This document shows, piece by piece, positions 32,182 to 40,532 of a DNA stretch of 45,928 nucleotides; positions within the stretch are counted from its first letter, which is position 1, and the number at the start of each line of letters is the position of its first letter. The notes under the pieces are model-generated. The model saw only the letters and a program-made list of their open reading frames with translations, made no database searches and was not told the DNA's origin. A program made the position numbers and the translations under genes. Origin of the DNA: Anaerolineae bacterium (GTDB lineage Bacteria > Chloroflexota > Anaerolineae > UBA1429); assembly GCA_007132185.1 (NCBI GenBank), contig SLPC01000012.1, positions 1-45,928 on the forward strand, in the 5' to 3' direction.

Positions 32182-33607
32182 GTTCTGGCTGATTCCAGTG
32201 ATCGTCGCCATCATGCGAGTGGCATGGCTGGCGCCTATGGTGCAGCTTGTTCTAAACAATGTCTTTGTGCACCCCGTCGGCGTCGTATATCCGGCCTGGT
32301 GGCTGTTTGTGCTGATGCTAGGGGCCACGGCTCTTCAGCGTTGGCTGCAGCCCCGCCGTTGGGGGCTCGCCGTGGCCATCGCGGTGGGGCTGTTGGCCGT
32401 TCCCATTACCTGGGCGATCGTACTTGGGTTCACGCCAGAGGCCCCGTTTGCCTGGCTGCTGGGACAGCTGCTTGCACTGACCGATTTCAGTATCGGGCTT
32501 CCCAGTGGTCTCCTCATCATGATCGTAACCCTCTTGGTCTGGCGGCGCGGTCTCCTGGCGGATGAGATCAGGTATACTTCGGTCTGGACCAGCTTTGTGT
32601 TCGGCACGCTGACGCTGGGCGGGCTGATGCTCCTACGGGAAGAATTCCTGATGGATATCCCCGCCATGCACCTCACCCCCGCTATGGTGACGTTTGTCTT
32701 GTCGGGACTGTTGGCGTTGGCTCTACTCTCGCTGACGGGTACCTTGAGTGTCGAGGAACGCAGGGGCAGCGGCATGATCTCTATCGACCAGTATTGGCTT
32801 CTGGCGATCGGGTCGTTGGTGCTGGCTACCATGCTGGTTGGGTGGCTGCTAGGGCTTGCCTTTGCGCCCGAAACAGTCTTGCATATCCTGAGCTTTTTTG
32901 CACCCTTGTGGGAGGCGCTGGTATTTCTGCTGGTGGGCTTTGCCACCCTGATCGCCTATCTGTTACTCTGGATACTCACGCCTCTTGTGGAGGCCCTATA
33001 TCGCCGCGTGATGCCTGTCATTCGCGAGTTTGATATCGACGAGTTGCGCGAGTTTCTGTTCGAGCAGGCACCCACGCCCGATATGGACGTTGTGGGAAAT
33101 GGCATTGACTGGGGCGCCATTCTAAGGCCGCTGTTCGTCGTCGTGCTGGTCGCCATCGCCGTCTGGCTATTCATCAGAGCCTGGCAGCGCCTGCGCAGCG
33201 GCGGCGACCCGGATGTCGTCGAAACGCGCGAGTCGATCTTGTCCACGAGCCTCATAAAGGAGCAGCTCCGCGACCTATTCCGGCGCCGACGCGGCGTCTC
33301 GACGCCCTTTTACCCGCTCGATCCCGCACGCTCGAATCGTGATGCGGTGCGCGCCTATTACCAGAACCTATTGGCCTCTATGCAAAAGGCGGGCCTGCCT
33401 CGCCCCAAGGGCGCGACTCCCTATCGGTTTGACGGGATCCTGTCGGTTCACTGGCCCGACGAAAAGGCCCTGCTGGATGCTCTGACTGAGGAATATGTGC
33501 GGGCCCGCTATGCGCCCGAAGAGCCCAGTGACGAACAGGTGGAGCGGGCGATGCAGGTCTGGCAGGCCCTCCAGCACACGGTAAACCCAGAGACAGCCCG
33601 AGAGTGA
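32144..33607 (+). CDS. Polytopic membrane protein with C-terminal DUF4129 domain
   Basis: A 487-residue protein with about eight membrane helices, the last near residue 330-350, and a C-terminal soluble DUF4129 region: VRAYYQNLLASMQKAGLPRP followed by PDEKALLDALTEEYVRARY. DUF4129 usually occurs at the end of transglutaminase-like proteins; here no transglutaminase core is present, so this is the membrane part alone. It overlaps the DUF58 gene and ends in a terminator, closing the MoxR operon. Confidence 0.88.
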   Translation: MSGKAWTRWNWVEFWLIPVIVAIMRVAWLAPMVQLVLNNVFVHPVGVVYPAWWLFVLMLGATALQRWLQPRRWGLAVAIAVGLLAVPITWAIVLGFTPEAPFAWLLGQLLALTDFSIGLPSGLLIMIVTLLVWRRGLLADEIRYTSVWTSFVFGTLTLGGLMLLREEFLMDIPAMHLTPAMVTFVLSGLLALALLSLTGTLSVEERRGSGMISIDQYWLLAIGSLVLATMLVGWLLGLAFAPETVLHILSFFAPLWEALVFLLVGFATLIAYLLLWILTPLVEALYRRVMPVIREFDIDELREFLFEQAPTPDMDVVGNGIDWGAILRPLFVVVLVAIAVWLFIRAWQRLRSGGDPDVVETRESILSTSLIKEQLRDLFRRRRGVSTPFYPLDPARSNRDAVRAYYQNLLASMQKAGLPRPKGATPYRFDGILSVHWPDEKALLDALTEEYVRARYAPEEPSDEQVERAMQVWQALQHTVNPETARE

Positions 33608-33620
33608 TCCCTCGGGCTGT
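33593..33620. terminator. Bidirectional terminator between DUF4129 and ABC exporter genes
   Basis: A perfect 10-bp stem (33593-33602 and 33611-33620) with an 8-base loop; the stop codon of the DUF4129 gene lies in the loop. It serves convergent transcripts; there is no strong T run. Confidence 0.65.
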
Positions 33621-33643
33621 CAAGATTGTGTTACGGGGGCCGA

Positions 33644-35416
33644 TCAGGATGCTACGGCCAAGCCATCCAGTTGGGCCAGGTTGCGGTTCTGGACATTCCA
33701 GAGCGAGTGATACAGGCCGCGCTTTCTGAGCAGCTCCTCATGGCGGCCCTGCTCGCGGATGCCGTTGCCCTCCATCACCACGATGTTGTCGGCGCGAGCC
33801 ACCGTCGAGAGCCGGTGCGCGATGACGATGGTGGTGCGGCCCTTTATCAGACGCTCCAGCGCTTGCTGGATGAGCAGTTCCGTCTCGGTATCCACCGATG
33901 AGGTGGCCTCGTCTAGGATCAGGATGGGTGCATCCTTGAGCACGGCTCGAGCAATGGACAGGCGCTGCTTTTGGCCACCCGAAAGCCGGACGCCTCTCTC
34001 CCCGATAAAGGTGTCATATCCATCGGGTAGTTCCATGATGAACTGATGTGCGTTGGCCACCTTGGCCGCCTCGATCACCTCCTGTTCGTTGGCATCGGGA
34101 CGCCCAAAAAGGATGTTGTCGCGGACGGTGCCATGAAACAGAAAGACGTCCTGCAACACGACCGAGATGTTCTTGCGCAGGCTGGCGGCCGTCACTTTGC
34201 GCACGTCGTGCCCATCGATGCGTACCGCACCGCTGGTGACATCGTAGAAACGTGGCACCAGGCCCGCGGTGGTTGTCTTGCCGACGCCTGTCGGGCCAAC
34301 CAGGGCCACCATCGAGCTGGCGGGGATCTCGAGGCTCATATCTTCCAGCACCGGGTTGCCCACCTTGTAGCTAAAGCTCACCCGATCGATCGAGATGTGA
34401 CCCTGTACCGGCTCGGGCAAGTCATGGGCGCCCGGCTCGTCCACGACGTCCGGCTCGACCTCCAGCAGCTCGGACACCCGGTCTGCCCCCGCCAGCGCCT
34501 CCTGTACCTGCTCCCAGACCTGGCTCAGCGCGCGCACTGGCTGGTAAAAGAGCTCCAGGTACAAGAAGAAGGCCACCAGATCCTCCAGGGGCAGGACCTG
34601 CTGAAAGGCGAGGCGCCCGCCAAAGTAGATGACGATCACCGTGCCCAGCGACGAGGCGAACTCGACCGAAGGGCCAAACACTGCCAGATAGCGCAACACC
34701 TTGAGCATCGAGTCACGGTACTGATCGATGCGGGAGCTGATGCGCACGGCCTCGACCTCTTCGCGGGTAAAGGCCTTGATCTCGCGGATGCCCGAGAGAT
34801 TGTCATTGAGGGTGGCGTTGAGATTGGCCAACTCTTCCTGCCGCTCGCGAAAGGCGGGCCGCACATAGCGGTTGAACCCCCGCATCGCCAGCAGGATCAT
34901 GGGCACCGGGATCAGCGTCAGGACCATGAGCGGGCCATTCATCGACAGCAGCACCGCCGCCACACCGATGAGCATCAGGATGTTCACCAGTGTGTCGGGG
35001 ATGGCGTGGCTGATCAGCCGTTCGAACATTTCCGAGTCGTTGATCATTCGCGACATCAACTGACCGGTCTGCTGCTCCTCGTAAAAGCCCAGGGAGAGCT
35101 TTTGCAGATGGTGGTAGATGTCGCGGCGAGCGTCGGCCACCACGCCCCAGCCAGCATAGTGTGACATATAGTTGGCAAAAAACCGAAAGACCGAACGAAA
35201 CACATAGATACCCAGCAGTGCGAGAGCCAGGTTCACCACCGCACTCTGTGCGGCGGGATCGGTCCACACCTCGGTCTGCACCAGGGCCACAAGCTGGCGC
35301 ACAATGGCGGGGGCTAGCAGCTGCACACTCACCAGGCCCAGCATGGCCATCACGGCAATCACCATCGGCTTGATATAGTTCCTGGCATACGAAGCGACAA
35401 AGACGATTGTCTTCAA
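33644..35416 (-). CDS. ABC exporter, fused permease-ATPase (MsbA/multidrug type)
   Basis: A 590-residue half-transporter. Six membrane helices fill the first 310 residues; the ATPase half has Walker A GPTGVGKTTT, signature LSGGQKQRLSIARAVL, Walker B ILILDEATSSVD and the switch histidine in IAHRLSTV. It probably works as a homodimer exporting lipids or drugs. The start is a TTG at 35416 with AGAGGA upstream; no ATG fits well. It follows the O-methyltransferase gene by 32 bases on the same strand. Confidence 0.93.
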   Translation of the reverse strand: MKTIVFVASYARNYIKPMVIAVMAMLGLVSVQLLAPAIVRQLVALVQTEVWTDPAAQSAVVNLALALLGIYVFRSVFRFFANYMSHYAGWGVVADARRDIYHHLQKLSLGFYEEQQTGQLMSRMINDSEMFERLISHAIPDTLVNILMLIGVAAVLLSMNGPLMVLTLIPVPMILLAMRGFNRYVRPAFRERQEELANLNATLNDNLSGIREIKAFTREEVEAVRISSRIDQYRDSMLKVLRYLAVFGPSVEFASSLGTVIVIYFGGRLAFQQVLPLEDLVAFFLYLELFYQPVRALSQVWEQVQEALAGADRVSELLEVEPDVVDEPGAHDLPEPVQGHISIDRVSFSYKVGNPVLEDMSLEIPASSMVALVGPTGVGKTTTAGLVPRFYDVTSGAVRIDGHDVRKVTAASLRKNISVVLQDVFLFHGTVRDNILFGRPDANEQEVIEAAKVANAHQFIMELPDGYDTFIGERGVRLSGGQKQRLSIARAVLKDAPILILDEATSSVDTETELLIQQALERLIKGRTTIVIAHRLSTVARADNIVVMEGNGIREQGRHEELLRKRGLYHSLWNVQNRNLAQLDGLAVAS

Positions 35417-35448
35417 GATACGTTATCCTCTGCTGTTGTTCAGTGTTG

Positions 35449-36126
35449 TCAGGGGATGCGAACGACAAGTATACCGTCCAGGTTGTCCTCTTCCTTTTTA
35501 TAGAACGGGATCACGGTGACGGCATCCCCATACTTTTCAAAAACGTGACGGTTGAACTCCTCCAGATTGCGCATATAGTCATTGGCGTCAGGCGCAATCA
35601 CCTTGCCGTTCAAAAAGATGTTGTCGACCACGATCAGGCCGCCGGGGCGAGTATGGGCCTCGGCGTACTCGAAATAGGCCATATTATTCTGCTTGTCCGC
35701 ATCGATAAAGGCCATGTCAAGCGGTGCGTCCAGATCGAGGGCTTCCAAGCTCTCTAGCGCCGGCCCTATGTGGATCTCGACCTTGTCGGTGACGCCGGCT
35801 CGCTCGAATGCATCTGTGGCCATGGCTGCATGCTTGGGATTGACTTCCAGGGTGATGATCTTGCCGTCGTCGGGCAGGGCACGAGCCATCCAGACGGTAC
35901 TATAGCCGCTCAGGGTACCGACCTCGAGGATGCGGCGGGCGCCCAGAACTTGTACCAGCAGGCGCAGGACCCGACCCTGTTCGGGCGTAATCGCGATCTC
36001 GGGGATGCCTCGACGGGCCGTCTCCGCCAGAATCCAGTCGGCTACGGGGTCATGATTCAGATGCTCTTGAAGATAGTCCAGGACATTGATAAAAAGGGGC
36101 TTTAGATCGGGACGTGATGTTGGCAC
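35449..36126 (-). CDS. Class I SAM-dependent O-methyltransferase
   Basis: A 225-residue methyltransferase of the caffeoyl-CoA/catechol O-methyltransferase group. The SAM motif EVGTLSGYSTVWMA, the LEVNPKHA acidic strand and FIDADKQNNMAYFEYA, with metal ligands in the DADK and VVDNIFLNG segments, are visible. It would methylate a hydroxylated aromatic or similar small molecule using a divalent metal. The start is GTG 36126, seven bases behind AGGAGG; the frame extends upstream without a better site. It leads a two-gene unit with the ABC exporter, so its product could be the exported compound. Confidence 0.9.
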   Translation of the reverse strand: MPTSRPDLKPLFINVLDYLQEHLNHDPVADWILAETARRGIPEIAITPEQGRVLRLLVQVLGARRILEVGTLSGYSTVWMARALPDDGKIITLEVNPKHAAMATDAFERAGVTDKVEIHIGPALESLEALDLDAPLDMAFIDADKQNNMAYFEYAEAHTRPGGLIVVDNIFLNGKVIAPDANDYMRNLEEFNRHVFEKYGDAVTVIPFYKKEEDNLDGILVVRIP

Positions 36127-36230
36127 AGCGGATCCTCCTACCGGGATGTGTGCATGGCGATGTAGGTTGGCACAAAACATGCCCGGGTCACGTGGCGTAC
36201 GACCGGTCAACCGTGACTGGGCATACCTTG

Positions 36231-36258
36231 ATTATACGATGTTTCGCATACTGAGCAA
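36231..36258 (-). promoter_or_regulatory. Promoter of the methyltransferase-exporter operon
   Basis: Minus-strand TTGCTC (36258-36253) and TATAAT (36236-36231) with a 16-base spacer. The 240-base gap between 36127 and 36366 holds this promoter and no gene I can support. Confidence 0.65.
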
Positions 36259-36366
36259 CCTAAGGAAATGGATGCCCCCAATTGGCAGCGCATTGGCATG
36301 TTTGGTGGCAAGGGGCACTGTCGGGCCGGACATGGTCGGGCATTGGCCCATGTGTATGCTTGGCTG

Positions 36367-37260
36367 CTAACATATGGCAGCGATGGCTCGATCGAGCTGC
36401 TTGGCCAGGGTGCCGTCTTGGACCTGGGCAACGAGTCTCGCGGCCCAACCTGGCAGGTGGGCTCGCGTTGTGGCAATATGCAGCGCATAAAGTGTAGCCA
36501 GGGGGGCATCCAGTAGCACCTGATGTGGGTCGACGGGCCCTGAGACCGCCAAGAAGGCGTCTGCCGCCCTGGAGCCCAGACTACTTGCGACGTTGCGCAG
36601 GTCGCTATAGCGGGGACCCACGCCCAGCAGCCCATAGTCAAAGACCAGTGCCTTTGGCGGAATGCCGGAGCGCGTGAGAGCCAGGTTCGTCCAATGAAAA
36701 TCGTTATAATTGAGAGTCTCGGGAAGCGCTCGCTGCGCGGCCACCAGGTCGGGGATCGTTTCGGCGGCTCGCTGCATCACGGCCAGGTCGGCTAGACCCA
36801 GCCGGTGACCGATGGCAAGCACGCTCACGGGGGTCAGGGCGTCGGACTCGCGCCTGAGGAAATCGGGAAAGCCTACGCCAACGCGCAGCCTATCACCTGC
36901 GGCATGGAGAGCCTCATACCAGGCCGCCACCGCGCATCCCACCGCCGGCTCGTTGGCGTCAACCTCACGGGCTAACCGCCAGCGCGGGTCGGCGTCGAGG
37001 TCCTCCAGCAGCAGGGCATGGGGTAGGCGGGCATGGACACGGGGGGTGGGCACACCAAGCCGCTCCAGCAAGGTATAGGCGCACACCTCGGTACGCTGCG
37101 GCGAATCGCCCAGCCATTTGAGGATCATCGTCCGACCGCCCTGGCGCACGCGGTAGATACGGTGGCCATGTCGTCGGGAGAGCAAATCCCAACCCTCGCC
37201 ATGAACGAGTCCCAGGGCGCCCAGATCGTCTGCAGGCGGTAGATCGACCGGTCCGCTCAC
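36367..37260 (-). CDS. Aminoglycoside phosphotransferase (APH)-like kinase
   Basis: A 297-residue kinase-like protein of the APH/choline kinase fold. The nucleotide lobe shows IYRVRQGGRTMILKWLG with the conserved Lys, and the catalytic loop reads LNYNDFHWTNLAL, where the His of the common HGDxHxxN loop is Asn but the catalytic Asp, the later His and the Asn are kept; VFDYGLLGVG supplies the metal-binding Asp. The substrate is unknown, likely a small hydroxyl compound. The start is GTG 37260 behind AAGGGG, 28 bases after the HpcH-like aldolase gene. Confidence 0.75.
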   Translation of the reverse strand: MSGPVDLPPADDLGALGLVHGEGWDLLSRRHGHRIYRVRQGGRTMILKWLGDSPQRTEVCAYTLLERLGVPTPRVHARLPHALLLEDLDADPRWRLAREVDANEPAVGCAVAAWYEALHAAGDRLRVGVGFPDFLRRESDALTPVSVLAIGHRLGLADLAVMQRAAETIPDLVAAQRALPETLNYNDFHWTNLALTRSGIPPKALVFDYGLLGVGPRYSDLRNVASSLGSRAADAFLAVSGPVDPHQVLLDAPLATLYALHIATTRAHLPGWAARLVAQVQDGTLAKQLDRAIAAIC

Positions 37261-37288
37261 GCCGGGCGCCCCTTTTCTGATGCCACAG

Positions 37289-38038
37289 TTAGCGCAGGTC
37301 CGCCAGAATGGCTGTGGCCCCTTCAGAGAGCAGCATCCCGTCCGAGCCGACGGTAACAAACCGCATGCCCCTCGCTACCCAGTCGCTCGCATTGTGGGGA
37401 CGACCGGCAATGCCCGGTACCTTGCCGGCCTTGCGGCAGGCCTCGAGCACCTGCAGGATGGTCTCCTCATGCACGGCCTGGTCCGCCGTCACCGTGAGAT
37501 CCAGGCCCATGGATGCGGCCAAGTCGGCAGGCCCCACCCAACAGCCGTCGACCCCATCGACGCTGAGGATTGCCTCGGCGCGCTCTGCCGCAGTAATGCT
37601 CTCGATCTGGACGCCCAGGTAGACTTTGTCGTTGATCCACTCCAGGTAGTCGGCCCCGTGAAAGGATGCGCCAAAGGGGCCGATGGAGCGCTCGCCCCGA
37701 GGGGGATAGCGCATGGCGCGGGCGGCCTCCTGGGCATCCCCCACCGAGTTGACCATGGGGACGATCACCCCCAACGCGCCGCTATCCAATGCCCGGCCGA
37801 TGGTGTAATAGTCATTCTTTTGCACGCGTAGCATCGGCGTGGCGCCGCCCAGAACGATGCTGCGATAGGCCAGCATCGTCCCGGTCTCGTCCCAGAGACC
37901 ATGCTGGTTGTCTACCATGATAAAGTCAAACCCCGCCTGGGCCAGCACTTCGCCCGCCACAGGCGCGCCCGCCGTGAGGGTGATACCGTACGCCGGCTCG
38001 TCGCGCAATAACATGGCCCGGGTCCTGTTTTTGGTCAT
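37289..38038 (-). CDS. HpcH/HpaI family aldolase
   Basis: A 249-residue class II aldolase that cleaves 2-keto-3-deoxy or similar hydroxy-acid substrates to pyruvate and an aldehyde. The ordered motifs are VDNQHGLWDE (with catalytic His), RVQKNDYYTIGRALDSGALGV in parts, GVQIES (metal Glu) and GPADLAASMG (metal Asp). Known activities include 2-keto-3-deoxy-rhamnonate or -galactarate cleavage, which would suit the dehydratases in this window, but specificity is not readable. ATG 38038 follows AGGAG. Confidence 0.9.
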   Translation of the reverse strand: MTKNRTRAMLLRDEPAYGITLTAGAPVAGEVLAQAGFDFIMVDNQHGLWDETGTMLAYRSIVLGGATPMLRVQKNDYYTIGRALDSGALGVIVPMVNSVGDAQEAARAMRYPPRGERSIGPFGASFHGADYLEWINDKVYLGVQIESITAAERAEAILSVDGVDGCWVGPADLAASMGLDLTVTADQAVHEETILQVLEACRKAGKVPGIAGRPHNASDWVARGMRFVTVGSDGMLLSEGATAILADLR

Positions 38039-38088
38039 CTCATTTGCTCCTGTGTGTAGTGTGGATTATGACAGTCCCGATAGGATTC

Positions 38089-39111
38089 CTAGTCCAGGAC
38101 GGCGGTCAGCACCCGCAGGGCGTTCTCGCCCAGAATGGCGCGCACGTCGGTCTCGACATAGCCACGGGCAAGCAGGCCCGCGGTGATCGACTCGACCTCC
38201 AGTGCGTCAGAGAGCAACGTGCCGCCGCCGTCGAAATCGCTGCCCAGGGCCACGGTCTCGATGCCCGCCACGGCCACGATGTGATCGATATGATCCAGCA
38301 GCCGCTCCAGCGTGGGGGCTTGAGCATCCACGAACATGGGCACATAGCTGACGCCGATGACGCCACCGTTCTGCGCCAGCGCCCGTAGCTGATCGTCCGT
38401 CAGATTGCGGGGATGGTCGCACAGCGCCCTGGCATTGCCGTGAGAAAAGAGCACCGGCCGTGTGCTGACGTCCAGGGCATGGCCAAAGGCGCCCGGGCTC
38501 ACGTGAGCCAGATCGACAAGCATCCCCAGGTGATTCATCTCTTGCACGAGCTGCACGCCAAACTGGGTGAGGCCGACGCCCTCTCGCGCTTCCCAGCAGC
38601 CATCGGCGGCGTAACTGCTGCGGTTGTGAGTGAACCCGAGGGAGCGCACGCCTAGGGCATACAGGCTGTGCAGGACGTTGAGGCTGCGCTCGGTGACGTT
38701 GGCGTGCTCCACGGCCAGCACCAGCGCGGGAGAGCGCACGCGAAATGCCGTCTCCAGGTCCTGGGCAGAGCGCACGATGATGGCTTCCGGCGCGTGCTGC
38801 GCCAGATCGTGCAGCAAAAAGCCGATGCCGTCCAGGGCATACCCCAGGTGATGGTTGTGGGCCTGGGTGACGTCCACGGCGAACAGTCCCACGTCGATGC
38901 CGGCGGCCTGCATCTTGGCCAGATCGATCTGAAGGGGCTCGTTCGGGGGGTGCCGCATGCCGTATGGGCCCGAGATCAGGCCATTGTAGGCGGCGTCGAA
39001 CGCCTGGCCGGGGGCCGCCACGCTCGCGTTGCCTCGCCGAATATGGGCAACGATGGTATCATTGTGCAGGTCTATGATCCGGGCTTGCTGCTGGAGTGTT
39101 CTTGCATCCAT
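38089..39111 (-). CDS. Membrane dipeptidase-type peptidase (family M19)
   Basis: A 340-residue zinc amidohydrolase of the renal dipeptidase family. The metal motif IDLHNDT begins at residue 13, followed by LAVEHAN, LVDLAHVSP, FSHGNARALCDHPRNL and GSDFDGGG. Family members hydrolyse dipeptides, including D-amino acid peptides, and some have other amidase activities. It starts at ATG 39111 with GGAGGT just upstream, and heads a three-gene unit with the aldolase and the APH-like kinase. It diverges from the ferredoxin gene. Confidence 0.93.
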   Translation of the reverse strand: MDARTLQQQARIIDLHNDTIVAHIRRGNASVAAPGQAFDAAYNGLISGPYGMRHPPNEPLQIDLAKMQAAGIDVGLFAVDVTQAHNHHLGYALDGIGFLLHDLAQHAPEAIIVRSAQDLETAFRVRSPALVLAVEHANVTERSLNVLHSLYALGVRSLGFTHNRSSYAADGCWEAREGVGLTQFGVQLVQEMNHLGMLVDLAHVSPGAFGHALDVSTRPVLFSHGNARALCDHPRNLTDDQLRALAQNGGVIGVSYVPMFVDAQAPTLERLLDHIDHIVAVAGIETVALGSDFDGGGTLLSDALEVESITAGLLARGYVETDVRAILGENALRVLTAVLD

Positions 39112-39220
39112 GTGACCTCCGTGGCGCGTGATGGTGGAACCTGCTACGCTGGCGAGAGGATAGCCCAGGTCTCTACAGACGTCCAGCCGATCCCGTGCTT
39201 GCCAACAGAGGAGAACAGCG

Positions 39221-39715
39221 ATGACCCCTGGCCCGCTCAACCCGTTGCCACGCGCTGGCGTGATTGCCTATGACGTCACAGCCTGTCTGGGCTGCCGCGA
39301 GTGCGAGGTGGCATGCTCGCTGGGGCATACGGGCGAGTGCAATCCCGAGCTCTCCCGCATCCGGATCGACCTGGATGATTTCACCCCCGGCTATCCCGAC
39401 ATCCGCGTCTGCAAGCAGTGTGACTGGCCCGCCTGCCTGTTGGCCTGCGCCGCACGTTGGCCTGACCAGCCGATGCGAGTCGACGAGCGCACCGGCGCCC
39501 GCTATGTGGACGCAGACCTCTGCCATGGCTGTGGCGCCTGCGTGACAGCGTGCCCGCTGACGCCCGAGCGCCCGGTGATCTTTCAGCAAGCAGAGCGCCC
39601 GCGTATTGCATTCCAGTGCGACCTGTGCCACGAGCGCGATACGGGGCCGCTGTGCGTCGCGGTCTGTCCCGGCCAGGCCCTGACCTATCTGCCTGCGGAA
39701 GAGCGCCGCGCCTGA
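39221..39715 (+). CDS. Four-cluster 4Fe-4S ferredoxin-type electron transfer subunit
   Basis: A 164-residue protein with sixteen cysteines set for four 4Fe-4S clusters: C22/C25/C28/C32, C64/C67/C72/C76, C101/C104/C107/C111 and C133/C136/C145/C149. Such proteins transfer electrons beside aldehyde ferredoxin oxidoreductases, formate hydrogenlyase or molybdopterin enzymes. The ATG follows GAGGAG. The nearest redox enzyme is the tungsten-type oxidoreductase at 41732, separated by two genes on the opposite strand, so partnership is likely but inferred. It also converges on the SDR with a 13-base gap. Confidence 0.93.
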   Translation: MTPGPLNPLPRAGVIAYDVTACLGCRECEVACSLGHTGECNPELSRIRIDLDDFTPGYPDIRVCKQCDWPACLLACAARWPDQPMRVDERTGARYVDADLCHGCGACVTACPLTPERPVIFQQAERPRIAFQCDLCHERDTGPLCVAVCPGQALTYLPAEERRA

Positions 39716-39728
39716 GGGCATGGGCCGG

Positions 39729-40493
39729 TTACCATAGGGTGAACCCGCCGTCGACTACCAGCTCGTGGCCGGTGACATAGGCAGAGGCGTCCGAGGCCAG
39801 GAACACCAGGGCGCCCTGCAGGTCCTCTACCTCGGCCATGCGTCCCATGGGGATGTCGGCCAGCCACCCATCGACGAGATGGGCGACCTGATCCACAAGC
39901 GGGGTGCGCGTATAACCCGGGCTTATGCAGTTGACGTTCAAGCCTCGGCTGGCCCACTCGGTAGCCAGCGAGCGGGTCAGGTGGGCGACGCCCGCCTTGG
40001 AAGCGTTGTAGGACACCTGACACTGGGGCCGGTTCACGATGAGGGCTGACATGGAGGCGGTGTTGATGATCTTGCCGTGGCCCTGCTCCAGCATCACGCG
40101 CCCCTCGGCCCGGCAGCAGTAGAACACGCCATTCAGGTTCACGGCCAGAACGCTTTCCCACTGCTCGTCGGTCATCTCTTCAGCGGGCGCCCACATGCCG
40201 ATGCCGGCATTGTTCACGGCAATGTCGAGCCGGCCCCAGGCATCGACGATGTCAGCGACCATCTGGTCCACCTCGTCCGAGCTGCGCACGTCGGTGACGA
40301 CAGGCATGGAGCGCACTCCCAGAGCCTCGATCTGCGACGCCACGGACGCTGCGCTCTCGGGGTTGATGTCGACCACGGCCACATCGGCGCCTGCCTCGGC
40401 CAGGGCCAGCGCAAAGGCTTGCCCGATGCCCTGTCCCGCGCCTGTCACCAGGGCGGTGCGACCGGCCAGCGAAAAGCGTTCCAGAATGCTCAT
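39729..40493 (-). CDS. Short-chain dehydrogenase/reductase, sugar alcohol or glucose dehydrogenase-like
   Basis: A 254-residue classical SDR. The TGAGQGIG cofactor loop, the acidic VDINP after it (pointing to NAD over NADP), NNAG, the catalytic Ser in INTASMSA and the YNASK pair are present, with VVDGGFTLW at the end. It resembles enzymes acting on sugars or polyols. ATG 40493 follows GAGGA. It lies 39 bases behind the TPR protein gene on the same strand. Confidence 0.92.
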   Translation of the reverse strand: MSILERFSLAGRTALVTGAGQGIGQAFALALAEAGADVAVVDINPESAASVASQIEALGVRSMPVVTDVRSSDEVDQMVADIVDAWGRLDIAVNNAGIGMWAPAEEMTDEQWESVLAVNLNGVFYCCRAEGRVMLEQGHGKIINTASMSALIVNRPQCQVSYNASKAGVAHLTRSLATEWASRGLNVNCISPGYTRTPLVDQVAHLVDGWLADIPMGRMAEVEDLQGALVFLASDASAYVTGHELVVDGGFTLW

Positions 40494-40532
40494 GTTTTCC
40501 TCTTTCTCACGCGCTTGTACGACAAAGACGGC

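Noticed and set aside
36367-37260. Antibiotic resistance gene
   Set aside because: The fold is APH-like, but the catalytic loop is altered and the gene sits with metabolic genes, with no mobile element nearby.
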